A DNA stretch of 64,000 nucleotides, taken from Bacteroidaceae bacterium. GTDB lineage: Bacteria > Bacteroidota > Bacteroidia > Bacteroidales > Bacteroidaceae. Shown one piece after another: positions 44,404 to 51,791 of this stretch. Numbering within the stretch: position 1 is the first letter of the stretch; every line of letters starts with the position of its first letter. The translations under genes and the position numbers were made by a program. The notes under the pieces are model-generated. The model was given only the letters and a program-made list of their open reading frames with translations. It searched no databases and was not told where the DNA came from. Where the stretch lies: positions 1-64,000 of the forward strand of contig JAFUWG010000010.1 in assembly GCA_017483605.1 (NCBI GenBank). The letters are read 5' to 3'.

Positions 44404-44453
44404 ATTGTGGATGTTCCGAATGCTCTGGCGGAGCAATTGGGAACATCCACAAT
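44404..44453. terminator. Cruciform-type hairpin after the sigma operon
   Basis: ATTGTGGATGTTCC (44404-44417) pairs perfectly with GGAACATCCACAAT (44440-44453), and TGCTC/GAGCA pairs inside. It lies about 75 nt downstream of the minus-strand gene ending at 44528. No T-run, so the terminator role is tentative. Confidence 0.45.
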
Positions 44454-44527
44454 CGTAGTAGAAAAGGGAGAATTGTGTGTTTGAAAAATGTGATGAATTG
44501 AGAAAAGATGCAGTGGAGAGAGGTATG

Positions 44528-44998
44528 CTAATTGTCCACCATTTTCATCACGTCTTCGAGGGAGAAGGTGCCGGAAAAGACGATGACGGTGGTTTCGGCG
44601 GTCTCTTCGGTGAGCATGACGACGACGGACTGCTGCTTACCGTTGCGATGGTAGATACGCACTTTCTCGTCATCTTCGTCCACTTGCATGAGGAGGTCGT
44701 AGTTACCTTGTTTGATGATGGCCTGCGTGTCGGCTTTCAGTCGGGCTGCAGCGGCTTTTTCCTCCGAGGTGATGATTTGGATGCCAGAGAGTTTGTGCAT
44801 GATGCTCTTCGTATCCACACCAGGAACGGAGGGCGTGGAGGCTACGCCAGCCAGACGGAGCATGAATTTGGAGATGTAAACGTAGGTCACATTCTTCGTG
44901 TCGGAGTATTTTTCAAACTCCTTCACCTGGGCGTTGGCAGCGAGGCTCGTGAGAGCCATGACTGCACAAAGGATGATTTTTGTTATGATTGGTTTCAT
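44528..44998 (-). CDS. DUF4252 family secreted protein
   Basis: A 156-aa periplasmic protein with signal peptide ending AANAQ. The family pattern is present: an N-terminal KEFEKYSDTKNVTYVYISKFML, a KLSGIQIITSE block, a helix LKADTQAIIK and a closing GTFSLEDVMKMV. DUF4252 proteins recur with ECF sigma factors in Bacteroidales. It starts 1 nt after the anti-sigma stop codon. Confidence 0.82.
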   Translation of the reverse strand: MKPIITKIILCAVMALTSLAANAQVKEFEKYSDTKNVTYVYISKFMLRLAGVASTPSVPGVDTKSIMHKLSGIQIITSEEKAAAARLKADTQAIIKQGNYDLLMQVDEDDEKVRIYHRNGKQQSVVVMLTEETAETTVIVFSGTFSLEDVMKMVDN

Positions 44999-44999
44999 G

Positions 45000-45491
45000 T
45001 TATTCTAATGCTTTCAGTTGCTTGTTCAGTGTTGTTTCGGCTCGGTCGCTGAGGGCTTTGGCTTTCTCCAGATGTCCCATGCCTTTGTTGAGGTTGGCAG
45101 CAAGGAGGGTGAGAGCCCTTTCCGCTTCCTGCTGAGCGAGGAGAGGGTCGTGGTAGGTGTCTTGTTCGGCAAGGGGGGAGACGGTGACTGAATCACCGTG
45201 CACACTCGTGAATGCATAGTATCCCAATCCCAAGACGAGGGCGATGGATGCCGCTGCGAGCCAAGCAGACCCTCTCCCCAGCCCTCCCCCTCTATGGGGA
45301 GGGAGTCCATGCGGCTTGTTTCCCAATGGCAAAGACTCCGAATGGTTCTCCCCATAGAGGGGGAGATGTCCGCAGGACAGAGGGGGTCTGTTCTCAGCCT
45401 GTTCCCACTCGTCAATCTTCTGCGAGAGCCGTTCCTCCAGCCCTTCGGGGATGGGGATGCGTTCGAGTTCTTGTCTGTTCAGTTTGTCCAT
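45000..45491 (-). CDS. Probable anti-sigma factor with repeat-derived insertion
   Basis: A 163-aa single-pass membrane protein encoded right after, and overlapping by 13 nt, the ECF sigma gene. Residues 1-32 (MDKLNRQELERIPIPEGLEERL) form the cytoplasmic part, the membrane helix is about 77-95, and a periplasmic coiled coil with AEQDTYHDPLLAQQEAERAL follows. Residues about 34-75 are a Pro/Gly/His-rich stretch encoded by an inserted palindromic DNA element (45268-45389). Function is inferred from position and topology. Confidence 0.68.
   Translation of the reverse strand: MDKLNRQELERIPIPEGLEERLSQKIDEWEQAENRPPLSCGHLPLYGENHSESLPLGNKPHGLPPHRGGGLGRGSAWLAAASIALVLGLGYYAFTSVHGDSVTVSPLAEQDTYHDPLLAQQEAERALTLLAANLNKGMGHLEKAKALSDRAETTLNKQLKALE
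45268..45389. repeat. Palindromic element inserted within a coding gene
   Basis: CTCCCCCTCTATGGGGAG (45284-45301) pairs perfectly with CTCCCCATAGAGGGGGAG (45348-45365), with outer CAGACCC/GGGTCTG pairing. The element keeps the frame of the anti-sigma gene and supplies about 41 residues. A related GC-rich hairpin is at 54993-55032. Confidence 0.75.
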
Positions 45492-45991
45492 GTCTTGGTC
45501 AGTTTTTGGAATTGGAGTTTCAGTTTTTGTTTCGTTCTCATCACGATGAGGCGGATGTTACCTTGCGAGAGCCCTGTGTCTCGTTCGATTTCTTCGTAGG
45601 AGCGTTCTTCGACGAGGTGCATTCGGAGGACTCGTCCGTCCCGTTCGGGCAATCCGTCCAGCAGTTGCGTCATTTGCTCTGCCTCGTCGTGTGCCTCGAT
45701 TTGCTGGGAGAGGCTTCGTTCATCGGGCGGTTCCGCTTGTTCGTCGATGTCGGCAGAGGTGTCGAGACGCTTCAGTCGCCTTTGGTCGCGGAAGAGGTTT
45801 CGCATGAGGGTGATGAGGTAAGCCTCCGTCATCGCCTCGTCGGGTAGGTCGTCCCGTTTCTGCCAGAGCCTCAAGTAAGTGTCTTGCAGCAAGTCCTCGG
45901 CATCTTGGGCGTTCCCTGTCAGACGGTAGGCAACCCGATAGAGCAGCCTGTGGTGAGGCAAAAAGCGTTGCTTAAACTCTCGTGCGTCCAT
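45479..45991 (-). CDS. ECF-type RNA polymerase sigma factor
   Basis: A 170-aa sigma-70 family ECF factor. Region 2 contains LYRVAYRLTGNAQDAEDLLQ and TYLRLWQKRD; region 4 contains RSYEEIERDTGLSQGNIRLIV. The start MDAREFKQRFLP at 45991 lies 10 nt after the preceding gene's stop; a longer frame to 46045 overlaps that gene. It probably directs its own operon in response to an envelope signal. Confidence 0.92.
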   Translation of the reverse strand: MDAREFKQRFLPHHRLLYRVAYRLTGNAQDAEDLLQDTYLRLWQKRDDLPDEAMTEAYLITLMRNLFRDQRRLKRLDTSADIDEQAEPPDERSLSQQIEAHDEAEQMTQLLDGLPERDGRVLRMHLVEERSYEEIERDTGLSQGNIRLIVMRTKQKLKLQFQKLTKTWTN

Positions 45992-46001
45992 GCGTTTTTC
46001 C

Positions 46002-46817
46002 TTACTCTGCACCTTTCTTCGTTTCGGTGTATTCGATGACGACATTGCGGTCGGTGTGGGGGTATTTCTCTTTCACTTGCTCGCCAACCACCCACGTTTC
46101 GCTGTTCCACCGGATGCCGTTGGCTATCATGTAGTCACGCACTTCTTCTGCCGAATGGAATTCTGGATGTTCCTTGCCATGAATGACGAACAGCACATGG
46201 CCGTTGTCCACGTCTTCCACGACCTTCTTCATGTCAACCAAGTTGCCTTCATCCTCGTCATCACCAAAACTAACCAGATTGCCATCGAAAAGTGCTTGTG
46301 CCAGCAAGTCTTTACGCACCTTGCAATCGAGATGTGCCAACACCACTTTGCCCCAGATGTCCCAACGCAACAGGATATTGCTGACGATGTTCCCTTTCAC
46401 CTTGCCATACGCCGCGAGTTTGTACTTCGGAGCGAATGTCTGATTCCAAAGTTGACCCAGGATGCTGGTGGAGTCGTTCGGTTCCTTGTTATCATTCTGA
46501 ATGAACAGCATCTCGTAGCCTTTCAGCGACTGGATGTCTCGCTCCAGTTCTTGTAGTTGGCCTTCATCGAGGGTCAGTTGCACCTGTTCACACTTCTTGA
46601 GGCTTTTCAGCGTAAAGTCAATCTCCTTTGCCGTCAAGCCCAGGTCATTGCCCTTCTTGTTCTCCTTCATGGCTTCACGCACTTCGTCAGTCGTGTCCTC
46701 ATACTGAGCGTTCGGTGCTGCCATCGTGATGTATTTCACAAACAGTTCCTCCACCGTCTGCCCAAACAGGCTGCCCGCCACCAGAGCCAGCATGAGTGAT
46801 AAAATCGTCCTTTTCAT
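46002..46817 (-). CDS. Unknown secreted protein of the sigma operon
   Basis: A 271-aa periplasmic protein (signal peptide ending GSLFGQ). The N-terminal third has charged helices; the middle WNQTFAPKYKLAAYGKVKGNIVSN and the end HVLFVIHGKEHPEFHSAEE are more conserved-looking. I do not recognise the family with confidence. It lies between a DUF4252 gene and the ECF sigma gene, with short gaps on both sides. Confidence 0.62.
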   Translation of the reverse strand: MKRTILSLMLALVAGSLFGQTVEELFVKYITMAAPNAQYEDTTDEVREAMKENKKGNDLGLTAKEIDFTLKSLKKCEQVQLTLDEGQLQELERDIQSLKGYEMLFIQNDNKEPNDSTSILGQLWNQTFAPKYKLAAYGKVKGNIVSNILLRWDIWGKVVLAHLDCKVRKDLLAQALFDGNLVSFGDDEDEGNLVDMKKVVEDVDNGHVLFVIHGKEHPEFHSAEEVRDYMIANGIRWNSETWVVGEQVKEKYPHTDRNVVIEYTETKKGAE

Positions 46818-46838
46818 CTCTGTCTCGTTTTTTAGGGG

Positions 46839-47351
46839 TTAGTCTTCTTCTGCTTGTTGTTTTACCAGTTCCATCAGTTTGGCGAGGTCAAGTGAACCGT
46901 CAATCAGCACCAACGTGGTTTCCTTGTCTTCGACATCTTCTACAAAGATGACGTTCAGCGTCTTCTCGCCATTGTGGGACTGGCAGATTTTCACGTAACC
47001 ATCTTCTCCATTCACGTCAATCAGCGACTGGAATTTCTCATCTTTCAAGAGAGCCAGCACTCCTTTTTTCAGTTTCTGGGCTGCCTTGTCCGCCTTGCAA
47101 GAGAAAACTTTCACGTCATCTACTTGACGAAGGATATCGCCACTGGTATCACCAATGATGATGTTATCGCCATGCTTGATAGGGTTGCCATTTTGGGCAG
47201 CCAACTCTATCATGCTTTTGTCCACATGAACATACTCTACGCCTTTGATGTTGGCAAACTTTTCAAAGTCTTTCGTTTGTGCCCCTGCACTGAGCGTGAG
47301 GCACACCGCAGCGGCACACACCGCCATTCTCTTTAATAATGTACACTTCAT
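46839..47351 (-). CDS. DUF4252 family secreted protein
   Basis: A 170-aa paralogue of the protein at 44528-44998, with a signal peptide ending LSAGAQ and the same block order (KDFEKFANIKGVEYVHVDKSM, VDDVKVFSC, GSLDLAKLMELV). It is the first gene of the five-gene operon running down to 44528. Confidence 0.82.
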   Translation of the reverse strand: MKCTLLKRMAVCAAAVCLTLSAGAQTKDFEKFANIKGVEYVHVDKSMIELAAQNGNPIKHGDNIIIGDTSGDILRQVDDVKVFSCKADKAAQKLKKGVLALLKDEKFQSLIDVNGEDGYVKICQSHNGEKTLNVIFVEDVEDKETTLVLIDGSLDLAKLMELVKQQAEED

Positions 47352-47452
47352 ACTATTTACAATTTAACGATTTACCATTTACTGTTTTCTTAGAAGTTGC
47401 ATCGATGACTGCCTTCTATCTGTACAAACGAGAGTTTTGAGAAGTTTGTTAC

Positions 47453-47460
47453 AAAGATAC
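47453..47460 (-). promoter_or_regulatory. -7 element of the sigma operon
   Basis: TATCTTTG on the minus strand, about 100 nt upstream of 47351. If the operon is served by its own ECF factor, a second promoter may exist. Confidence 0.45.
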
Positions 47461-47557
47461 GGAAGTTTTTTTGCAAAGAAGAGGTTTTTTCTCTGCATGG
47501 CAGTGTTTTTCCCGCAATTTATAGTGCTTTCCCTATCGTTGTTTCATTTTTATGTCG

Positions 47558-47565
47558 TATCTTTG
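47558..47565 (+). promoter_or_regulatory. -7 element of the paired lipoprotein genes
   Basis: TATCTTTG followed by C, about 35 nt upstream of the ATG at 47602. Confidence 0.5.
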
Positions 47566-47601
47566 CGACCATAATCAACCTAAAACAAACCTTCAAGTGT
47601 A

Positions 47602-48264
47602 ATGAAGATGAAAAAAACAACTTTTATTGCAGGAATCATTGCCACGCTCTGCATCGCCCTGTTCACCTCGTGCAGCAAAGACGAGAAACTTTCCAACCGT
47701 ATCTCTGGCACATGGGAAGGCGACTGGGGCATGTCGTATGTGGATCGCGACGGCCACCAATACGATTCCCACTACACGGTCATCGAGTTTCATTCCGACA
47801 AAATCTTCGAGACGCAAGGCTATGGCTATCAGGAAGACTACTACACAGATGGACCATTCGAGAAGATTGGCCTCTACTTTAATTGGAGCATTGACAATCA
47901 GGTCATTTACCTCATTTATCCAGGGTATTCTCAGTACAACTGCCGCATCCACGACTACGTGATGAAGAAGAAACTTTTCACGGGCTACATCGGCAACACA
48001 CCCTTTGAACTTCATAACCTAACGAAAGATTACAAGTGGTATAACTATGCAGGATTCTACACTTCTGCCACTGTAGGCACGACGATCGTGCTGCTTTGGG
48101 AATGGGGCGCCACGGCACCCATCTACTACGATGACTACTACGCAAAGACACGAGGTGCCGATGCATCCGCACCCGATGCCATCACCATGCCTGACGGCAC
48201 GACGGTGCAACCAGCCGGAAAAGATTGTCCTATCCGCGTTTTCAACCGCTTTGAAGAAGATTAA
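47602..48264 (+). CDS. Hypothetical lipoprotein, paralogue 1
   Basis: A 220-aa lipoprotein (lipobox LFTSC, Cys about 24) with a single beta-rich domain. Blocks GTWEGDWGMSYVDRDG, YGYQEDYYTDGPFEK and NWSIDNQVIYLIYPGYSQYN are shared with the next gene, so the pair arose by tandem duplication. DDYYAKTRGADAS near the C-terminus is also shared. The opening G-T-W-x-G pattern resembles lipocalin-like proteins. No function known. Confidence 0.68.
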   Translation: MKMKKTTFIAGIIATLCIALFTSCSKDEKLSNRISGTWEGDWGMSYVDRDGHQYDSHYTVIEFHSDKIFETQGYGYQEDYYTDGPFEKIGLYFNWSIDNQVIYLIYPGYSQYNCRIHDYVMKKKLFTGYIGNTPFELHNLTKDYKWYNYAGFYTSATVGTTIVLLWEWGATAPIYYDDYYAKTRGADASAPDAITMPDGTTVQPAGKDCPIRVFNRFEED

Positions 48265-48284
48265 TCATTAAAAAAATGACAGAA

Positions 48285-48899
48285 ATGAAAAAGACATTTA
48301 CACTTTTCAGCCTTCTTGCCGTGCTCGGGCTCTGCACGATGTTTACATCATGTACCGACGACGACACAGAAGAAGCCATGGTTCTTTCAGGACAATGGCG
48401 AGGCGATTGGGGCATGTATTACGAGATTGAGCATCTCGGCCTCATCTACACGTTCGACTCGTATGACACCGACATCGTGTTCTATCCCGACCATGACTAT
48501 GCCACACATGGCTATGGCTACCAAGTCGATTGGTATCGCGAAGGACCTTACGAGCGAATGAGTTACCGCTTCAACTGGAGCATCAACAACGGCGTGGTGT
48601 ATCTGACCTATCCCGGGTATCCAGAGTACAACACCAGCATCCGCGACTATCGCATGAACAACGACCGATTCACGGGCTATTTCAGCAATGGCACACAGCC
48701 GTTCTACCTGTACAAGATTGCGGATTACTACAACTGGAGTTACTATTATGATTACGGCGATTACTACTACTGGTACTATGACGACTGGAGTTGGGATTAT
48801 TACGCCAAGACTCGTGGTGCAGCAGAAGGCGATTCTGTGAATGGATTGACGAAGGAAGACAGAATCGTGAAGATTGGCAGTCACTTGGCAGAACAATAA
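48285..48899 (+). CDS. Hypothetical lipoprotein, paralogue 2, Tyr/Trp-rich
   Basis: A 204-aa lipoprotein (MKKTFTLFSLLAVLGLC, lipobox MFTSC) parallel to the gene before it: GQWRGDWGMYYEIE, YGYQVDWYREGPYER and NWSINNGVVYLTYPGYPEYN. Before the shared DYYAKTRGA it has a dense Tyr/Trp/Asp tract (about residues 145-175, for example YYDYGDYYYWYYDDW). An ATG at 48276 would add three residues. It lies 20 nt after paralogue 1. Confidence 0.68.
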   Translation: MKKTFTLFSLLAVLGLCTMFTSCTDDDTEEAMVLSGQWRGDWGMYYEIEHLGLIYTFDSYDTDIVFYPDHDYATHGYGYQVDWYREGPYERMSYRFNWSINNGVVYLTYPGYPEYNTSIRDYRMNNDRFTGYFSNGTQPFYLYKIADYYNWSYYYDYGDYYYWYYDDWSWDYYAKTRGAAEGDSVNGLTKEDRIVKIGSHLAEQ

Positions 48900-48907
48900 T
48901 AGTCTTT

Positions 48908-49073
48908 AACAACGAATTTCACGAATTAAACGAATTTCTTCTTTTGAATGCCGCAAGCGGCGACGAATGGAAACAAATGTGGAGCGTTTGACATTCGCCA
49001 AATCCAAAGGATTCATTCGATGGGTTTACCCATTCAAAAGAAAAAATTCGTTTAATTCGTGAAATTCGTTGTT
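48908..49073. terminator. Inverted repeat with 43-bp arms between convergent genes
   Basis: Arms 48908-48950 and 49031-49073 match at 42 of 43 positions. The arms contain CGAATT three times at a 9-bp spacing (48913, 48922, 48931), as in the element at 31504. The 80-nt centre has its own CCGC/GCGG hairpin. Confidence 0.88.
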
Positions 49074-49081
49074 TTTAGAAA

Positions 49082-50155
49082 TTAGTTGCCCAGCCGTTTC
49101 AGGTGGCAAAGGAGCAAGTTGCCGTCTTCGTCTCTGAGGTGCATTCCCCCACCCTCGCAGTATCGGAACATCTTGCAGTCGGCACAGTCGCCGGTTTTCA
49201 TCCATTGGCGGTTGCGGTACGAGTCGAAGCCGTTTTCCCACACATCCCAGAAGTTTTCCTTGTAGATGTTGCCTTGGTAGTATTTGCCTCGGATGCTGGT
49301 ACAAGCCGAGATGTTGCCATCGATGAGGATGGATGCCACGCTGATGCCGGCGGCACAGTGGTAGAGATGGTCACGCACCTTGCCCTCATATTCGCCGAGG
49401 AAGCCCTCGCAGGCAAAACTTGCGTGTACCTTTCCTTCCTTGCGGCAGGCGATGATGAACTCCATCACCTCGCGGAATTTCTCGTCGGAGATTTGCAGGT
49501 CGGGATGCTGCTTGGCACGCCCAGCAGGGAAGATGGTGAAGAGTCGCCAGTCACGCACACCCGCCTCGTAGAGCATATCCTTCAGTTGCGGCAGGTAGTT
49601 GACATTGCGGTTGTTGACACACGTCACCACGTCCCATATCACCTGCTGCTGACCAGCCAACAGACGGATGGCCCGCATGGCGTTCTTGAAACAGCTCTCG
49701 TGCCCACGCATCCAGTTGTGGTCTTCTTCCATGCCGTCCAGGCTCACCGCCATGCTTCGCAAGCCCGACTGACACAGCCGCTTGAAACGTTCCTCGGTCA
49801 GTGCCATGCCGTTGGTCACCATGCCCCAAGGGTACTCACGCTTGTAGAGTGCCAGCCCCACTTCCTCAATGTCCTTCCTCACCAGCGGCTCACCGCCCGA
49901 GATGATAATCATCACCTCATGCGGATTGACGTGCGGCGTGATTTGTTCGTCAATCACACGCAGGAAGTCCTCCTTCGGCATGTCGGGGGTCAGTTCCTCA
50001 AACTTGCAGTCGCTGCCGCAATGCTTACACTTCAGGTTGCACCGCAGGGTACACTCCCAGAACAGTTGCCGCAAGGGGTGCAGTTGTTTCTTGTTGTTAC
50101 GCAGTTGGCGTTCCAGTTCCAAGCCAACCTTTTGTTTGATGGATAGTTTAGACAT
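49082..50155 (-). CDS. Radical SAM/SPASM enzyme of an rSAM/lipoprotein system
   Basis: A 357-aa radical SAM enzyme. The SAM-cluster motif CNLKCKHC uses Cys39, Cys43 and Cys46; GGEP lies near residue 90. The C-terminal third has a SPASM-type cysteine set (CAAGIS, ACTSIRG, GDCADCKMFRYCEGG) for auxiliary Fe-S clusters, typical of peptide-modifying enzymes. It follows two small lipoproteins with YG-x-P motifs at 9 nt, matching the rSAM/lipoprotein family described by bioinformatics (TIGR04133/TIGR04134 as I recall). The likely job is modification of those lipoproteins before export; the chemistry is unknown. Confidence 0.85.
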   Translation of the reverse strand: MSKLSIKQKVGLELERQLRNNKKQLHPLRQLFWECTLRCNLKCKHCGSDCKFEELTPDMPKEDFLRVIDEQITPHVNPHEVMIIISGGEPLVRKDIEEVGLALYKREYPWGMVTNGMALTEERFKRLCQSGLRSMAVSLDGMEEDHNWMRGHESCFKNAMRAIRLLAGQQQVIWDVVTCVNNRNVNYLPQLKDMLYEAGVRDWRLFTIFPAGRAKQHPDLQISDEKFREVMEFIIACRKEGKVHASFACEGFLGEYEGKVRDHLYHCAAGISVASILIDGNISACTSIRGKYYQGNIYKENFWDVWENGFDSYRNRQWMKTGDCADCKMFRYCEGGGMHLRDEDGNLLLCHLKRLGN

Positions 50156-50164
50156 GGCCGCCGG

Positions 50165-50440
50165 TCACTTTTTGATTTCGATGTTTACCCCATCCTGTTC
50201 AATGGCAGGGTTTTTCTCATACTTCACAGGTGCAACCCCATACATCAACTTGTACTCCTGCCGTCCGCCCGGATTGGGCTTGACCGTATCAGCAGGATTG
50301 TAGCCAGGATCTGGAATGCCATACATCACAGGCTGTGCTTTCCTGAACAGCGAGCACGCAGACACCAGTCCCAACAGGGCTATCACTGCCGACAGCACCT
50401 TACCATAGAACAGTATCCACTTCTTCTTCAGAACTTTCAT
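50165..50440 (-). CDS. rSAM-associated lipoprotein 2
   Basis: A 91-aa lipoprotein (lipobox GLVSAC) preceded by the unusual signal MKVLKKKWILFYGKVLSAV. The mature part has VMYGIPDPGY and LMYGVAPVKY, two copies of the M-Y-G-x-(P/A) motif separated by a Pro/Gly-rich linker. It overlaps lipoprotein 1 by 41 nt and ends 9 nt before the rSAM gene. Confidence 0.8.
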   Translation of the reverse strand: MKVLKKKWILFYGKVLSAVIALLGLVSACSLFRKAQPVMYGIPDPGYNPADTVKPNPGGRQEYKLMYGVAPVKYEKNPAIEQDGVNIEIKK

Positions 50441-50672
50441 TGTCAGCCTCATTGTTTTCGTCCGTGGTGCGGAACTTGGCGTATGGAGTGCCGTACATCT
50501 CCATCATCGTTGAATCCACATCGACCGAATCGACAGGAGGCATCCCATACATGACAGGAATGCCATACATGTCCTCACTTTCCTTCGTGCAAGTCACGAA
50601 ACCCAACATTGCCATTGCCGCAGCCAGCACCTTGCTGGACCACAGAAGCCATTTTGTTTGAATCTTTTTCAT
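50400..50672 (-). CDS. rSAM-associated lipoprotein 1
   Basis: A 90-aa lipoprotein with the same long signal plan (MKKIQTKWLLWSSKVLAAAM, lipobox FVTC). The mature part has MYGIPVMYGMPP and later MYGTPYA, three YG-x-P motifs, then an acidic Glu/Asp-rich tail. The start at 50672 is fixed by the promoter at 50731. Probable substrate of the rSAM enzyme (inference). Confidence 0.8.
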   Translation of the reverse strand: MKKIQTKWLLWSSKVLAAAMAMLGFVTCTKESEDMYGIPVMYGMPPVDSVDVDSTMMEMYGTPYAKFRTTDENNEADNESSEEEVDTVLW

Positions 50673-50730
50673 ATTCCTTTCGTTTAATCGTTCTGTCTGT
50701 TTAAACGCAGAAACGCACGAAATACTGCTA

Positions 50731-50761
50731 CAAAAGTACGGCTTTTTCACAAAAATTGCAA
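50731..50761 (-). promoter_or_regulatory. Promoter of the rSAM/lipoprotein operon
   Basis: On the minus strand TTG (50759-50761), 20 bp, then TACTTTTG (50731-50738). The leader is about 55 nt. Confidence 0.7.
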
Positions 50762-50796
50762 AAAAGCCGCACAAAAAGAACCGAAAATCGCCAATT

Positions 50797-51417
50797 CTAT
50801 CTCAAAATATACACTTTCGTGCTGCGAGTCCCCTCAAAACCGATGCCCGTCGATGCGTCCTGACTGAAACGACGCAACTCCGCACCTGCCACGCTGTGGC
50901 TCTGACCCGTCAATTCGGCATAAGTAGCCACGCGGATGTAAGCATGTTCCTTCAGGTATGCCTTCAACGCCGCCAGACGCTCCTCCACGGTGCTCTTCAC
51001 CTCGGCAATCTCAGCCACCTCGCCCACCTTCTCCAGTTCGATGGTGCGGCGGAGTTGACGCATCCAGTTGCGGTCAGCACTGAACGTCACCTTCTTGATG
51101 GTCACGTCGTTGGTGTTGTAGCGGCTGCCATCCGTCTTCAGTTCCTCAGCCTTCACGCCATCCTTCATGCCCAGCGACACGTAGAACACACCCAGGCCAT
51201 CGACCTTCACCGAGTGACCCACTTCGATGTAGTGTGTGATTCGATTGACCAGGGCATCAATCACGCCCTTCGTCATGCCCGAGTTGAAACCCATCTGCTC
51301 GGCAATCTCGCGAGTGAGGGCATCGGTGTCAATCACTGGATAATGGTCTGCGTGCGGATAGATTTTCCGCTTGCCCTCACCGTTCAGGTCGGGCAGTTCT
51401 CTAAACTTGTACTGCAT
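50797..51417 (-). CDS. HU-family DNA-binding protein with C-terminal extension
   Basis: A 206-aa relative of HU/IHF of the Bacteroidetes HU-HIG type. Residues about 1-125 contain the HU-like fold (LTREIAEQMGFNSGMTKGVIDAL and HYIEVGHSVKVDGLGVFYVSL). The last 75 residues (EERLAALKAYLKEHAYIRVATYAELTG) look like a winged helix. A nucleoid or regulatory role is expected. A 21-bp-phased AT palindrome array lies just upstream of its promoter. Confidence 0.78.
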   Translation of the reverse strand: MQYKFRELPDLNGEGKRKIYPHADHYPVIDTDALTREIAEQMGFNSGMTKGVIDALVNRITHYIEVGHSVKVDGLGVFYVSLGMKDGVKAEELKTDGSRYNTNDVTIKKVTFSADRNWMRQLRRTIELEKVGEVAEIAEVKSTVEERLAALKAYLKEHAYIRVATYAELTGQSHSVAGAELRRFSQDASTGIGFEGTRSTKVYILR

Positions 51418-51515
51418 AGTTGTTCATTTTTTATCGTTCGGTTTAACACATCTCTTGAAAGAGCCGGCTCGTTCTTCCACCACCTCATCAGCCGTTCCGC
51501 CGCCGCTTTCGCCTA

Positions 51516-51523
51516 CAAAGTTA
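51516..51523 (-). promoter_or_regulatory. -7 element of the HU-type gene
   Basis: TAACTTTG on the minus strand, leader about 95 nt. The phased AT array begins 50 bp further upstream. Confidence 0.5.
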
Positions 51524-51555
51524 GGCATTCTTTTTCAATCTACCAAGCAGGGGCT

Positions 51556-51667
51556 CTTAAAACTAAAGTTAAATTTTATAAAATCCAAGTTAGATTTATA
51601 TAAATTTAAGTTCAATTTTATAAAATTTAAGTTGAATTTTATAAAATCTAAGTTTAGTTTTAAGAAC
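51556..51667. repeat. 21-bp-phased AT palindrome array, family G
   Basis: Four 12-bp palindromes, ATTTTATAAAAT (three times) and ATTTATATAAAT, start at 51573, 51594, 51615 and 51636, exactly 21 bp apart. TCTTAAAACTAAA and TTTAGTTTTAAGA arms close the array as a larger inverted repeat. It sits upstream of the HU-type gene. Confidence 0.9.
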
Positions 51668-51717
51668 ACCAGCCGAAAAAGCCGCCAAATGGCACCCAAA
51701 AGACAGGATTAAAGCAG

Positions 51718-51755
51718 CGAAGGGGCGACGGACTTTCCTGTCCGCCGCCCCTTCG
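51718..51755. terminator. GC-rich hairpin after the secreted protein gene
   Basis: CGAAGGGGCGACGGAC pairs with GTCCGCCGCCCCTTCG (one mismatch) around TTTCCT, about 40 nt after the minus-strand stop at 51792. Confidence 0.7.
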
Positions 51756-51791
51756 GGTTCGTATTTCTGTTTCGGAATCGTCAGTTCCGGG

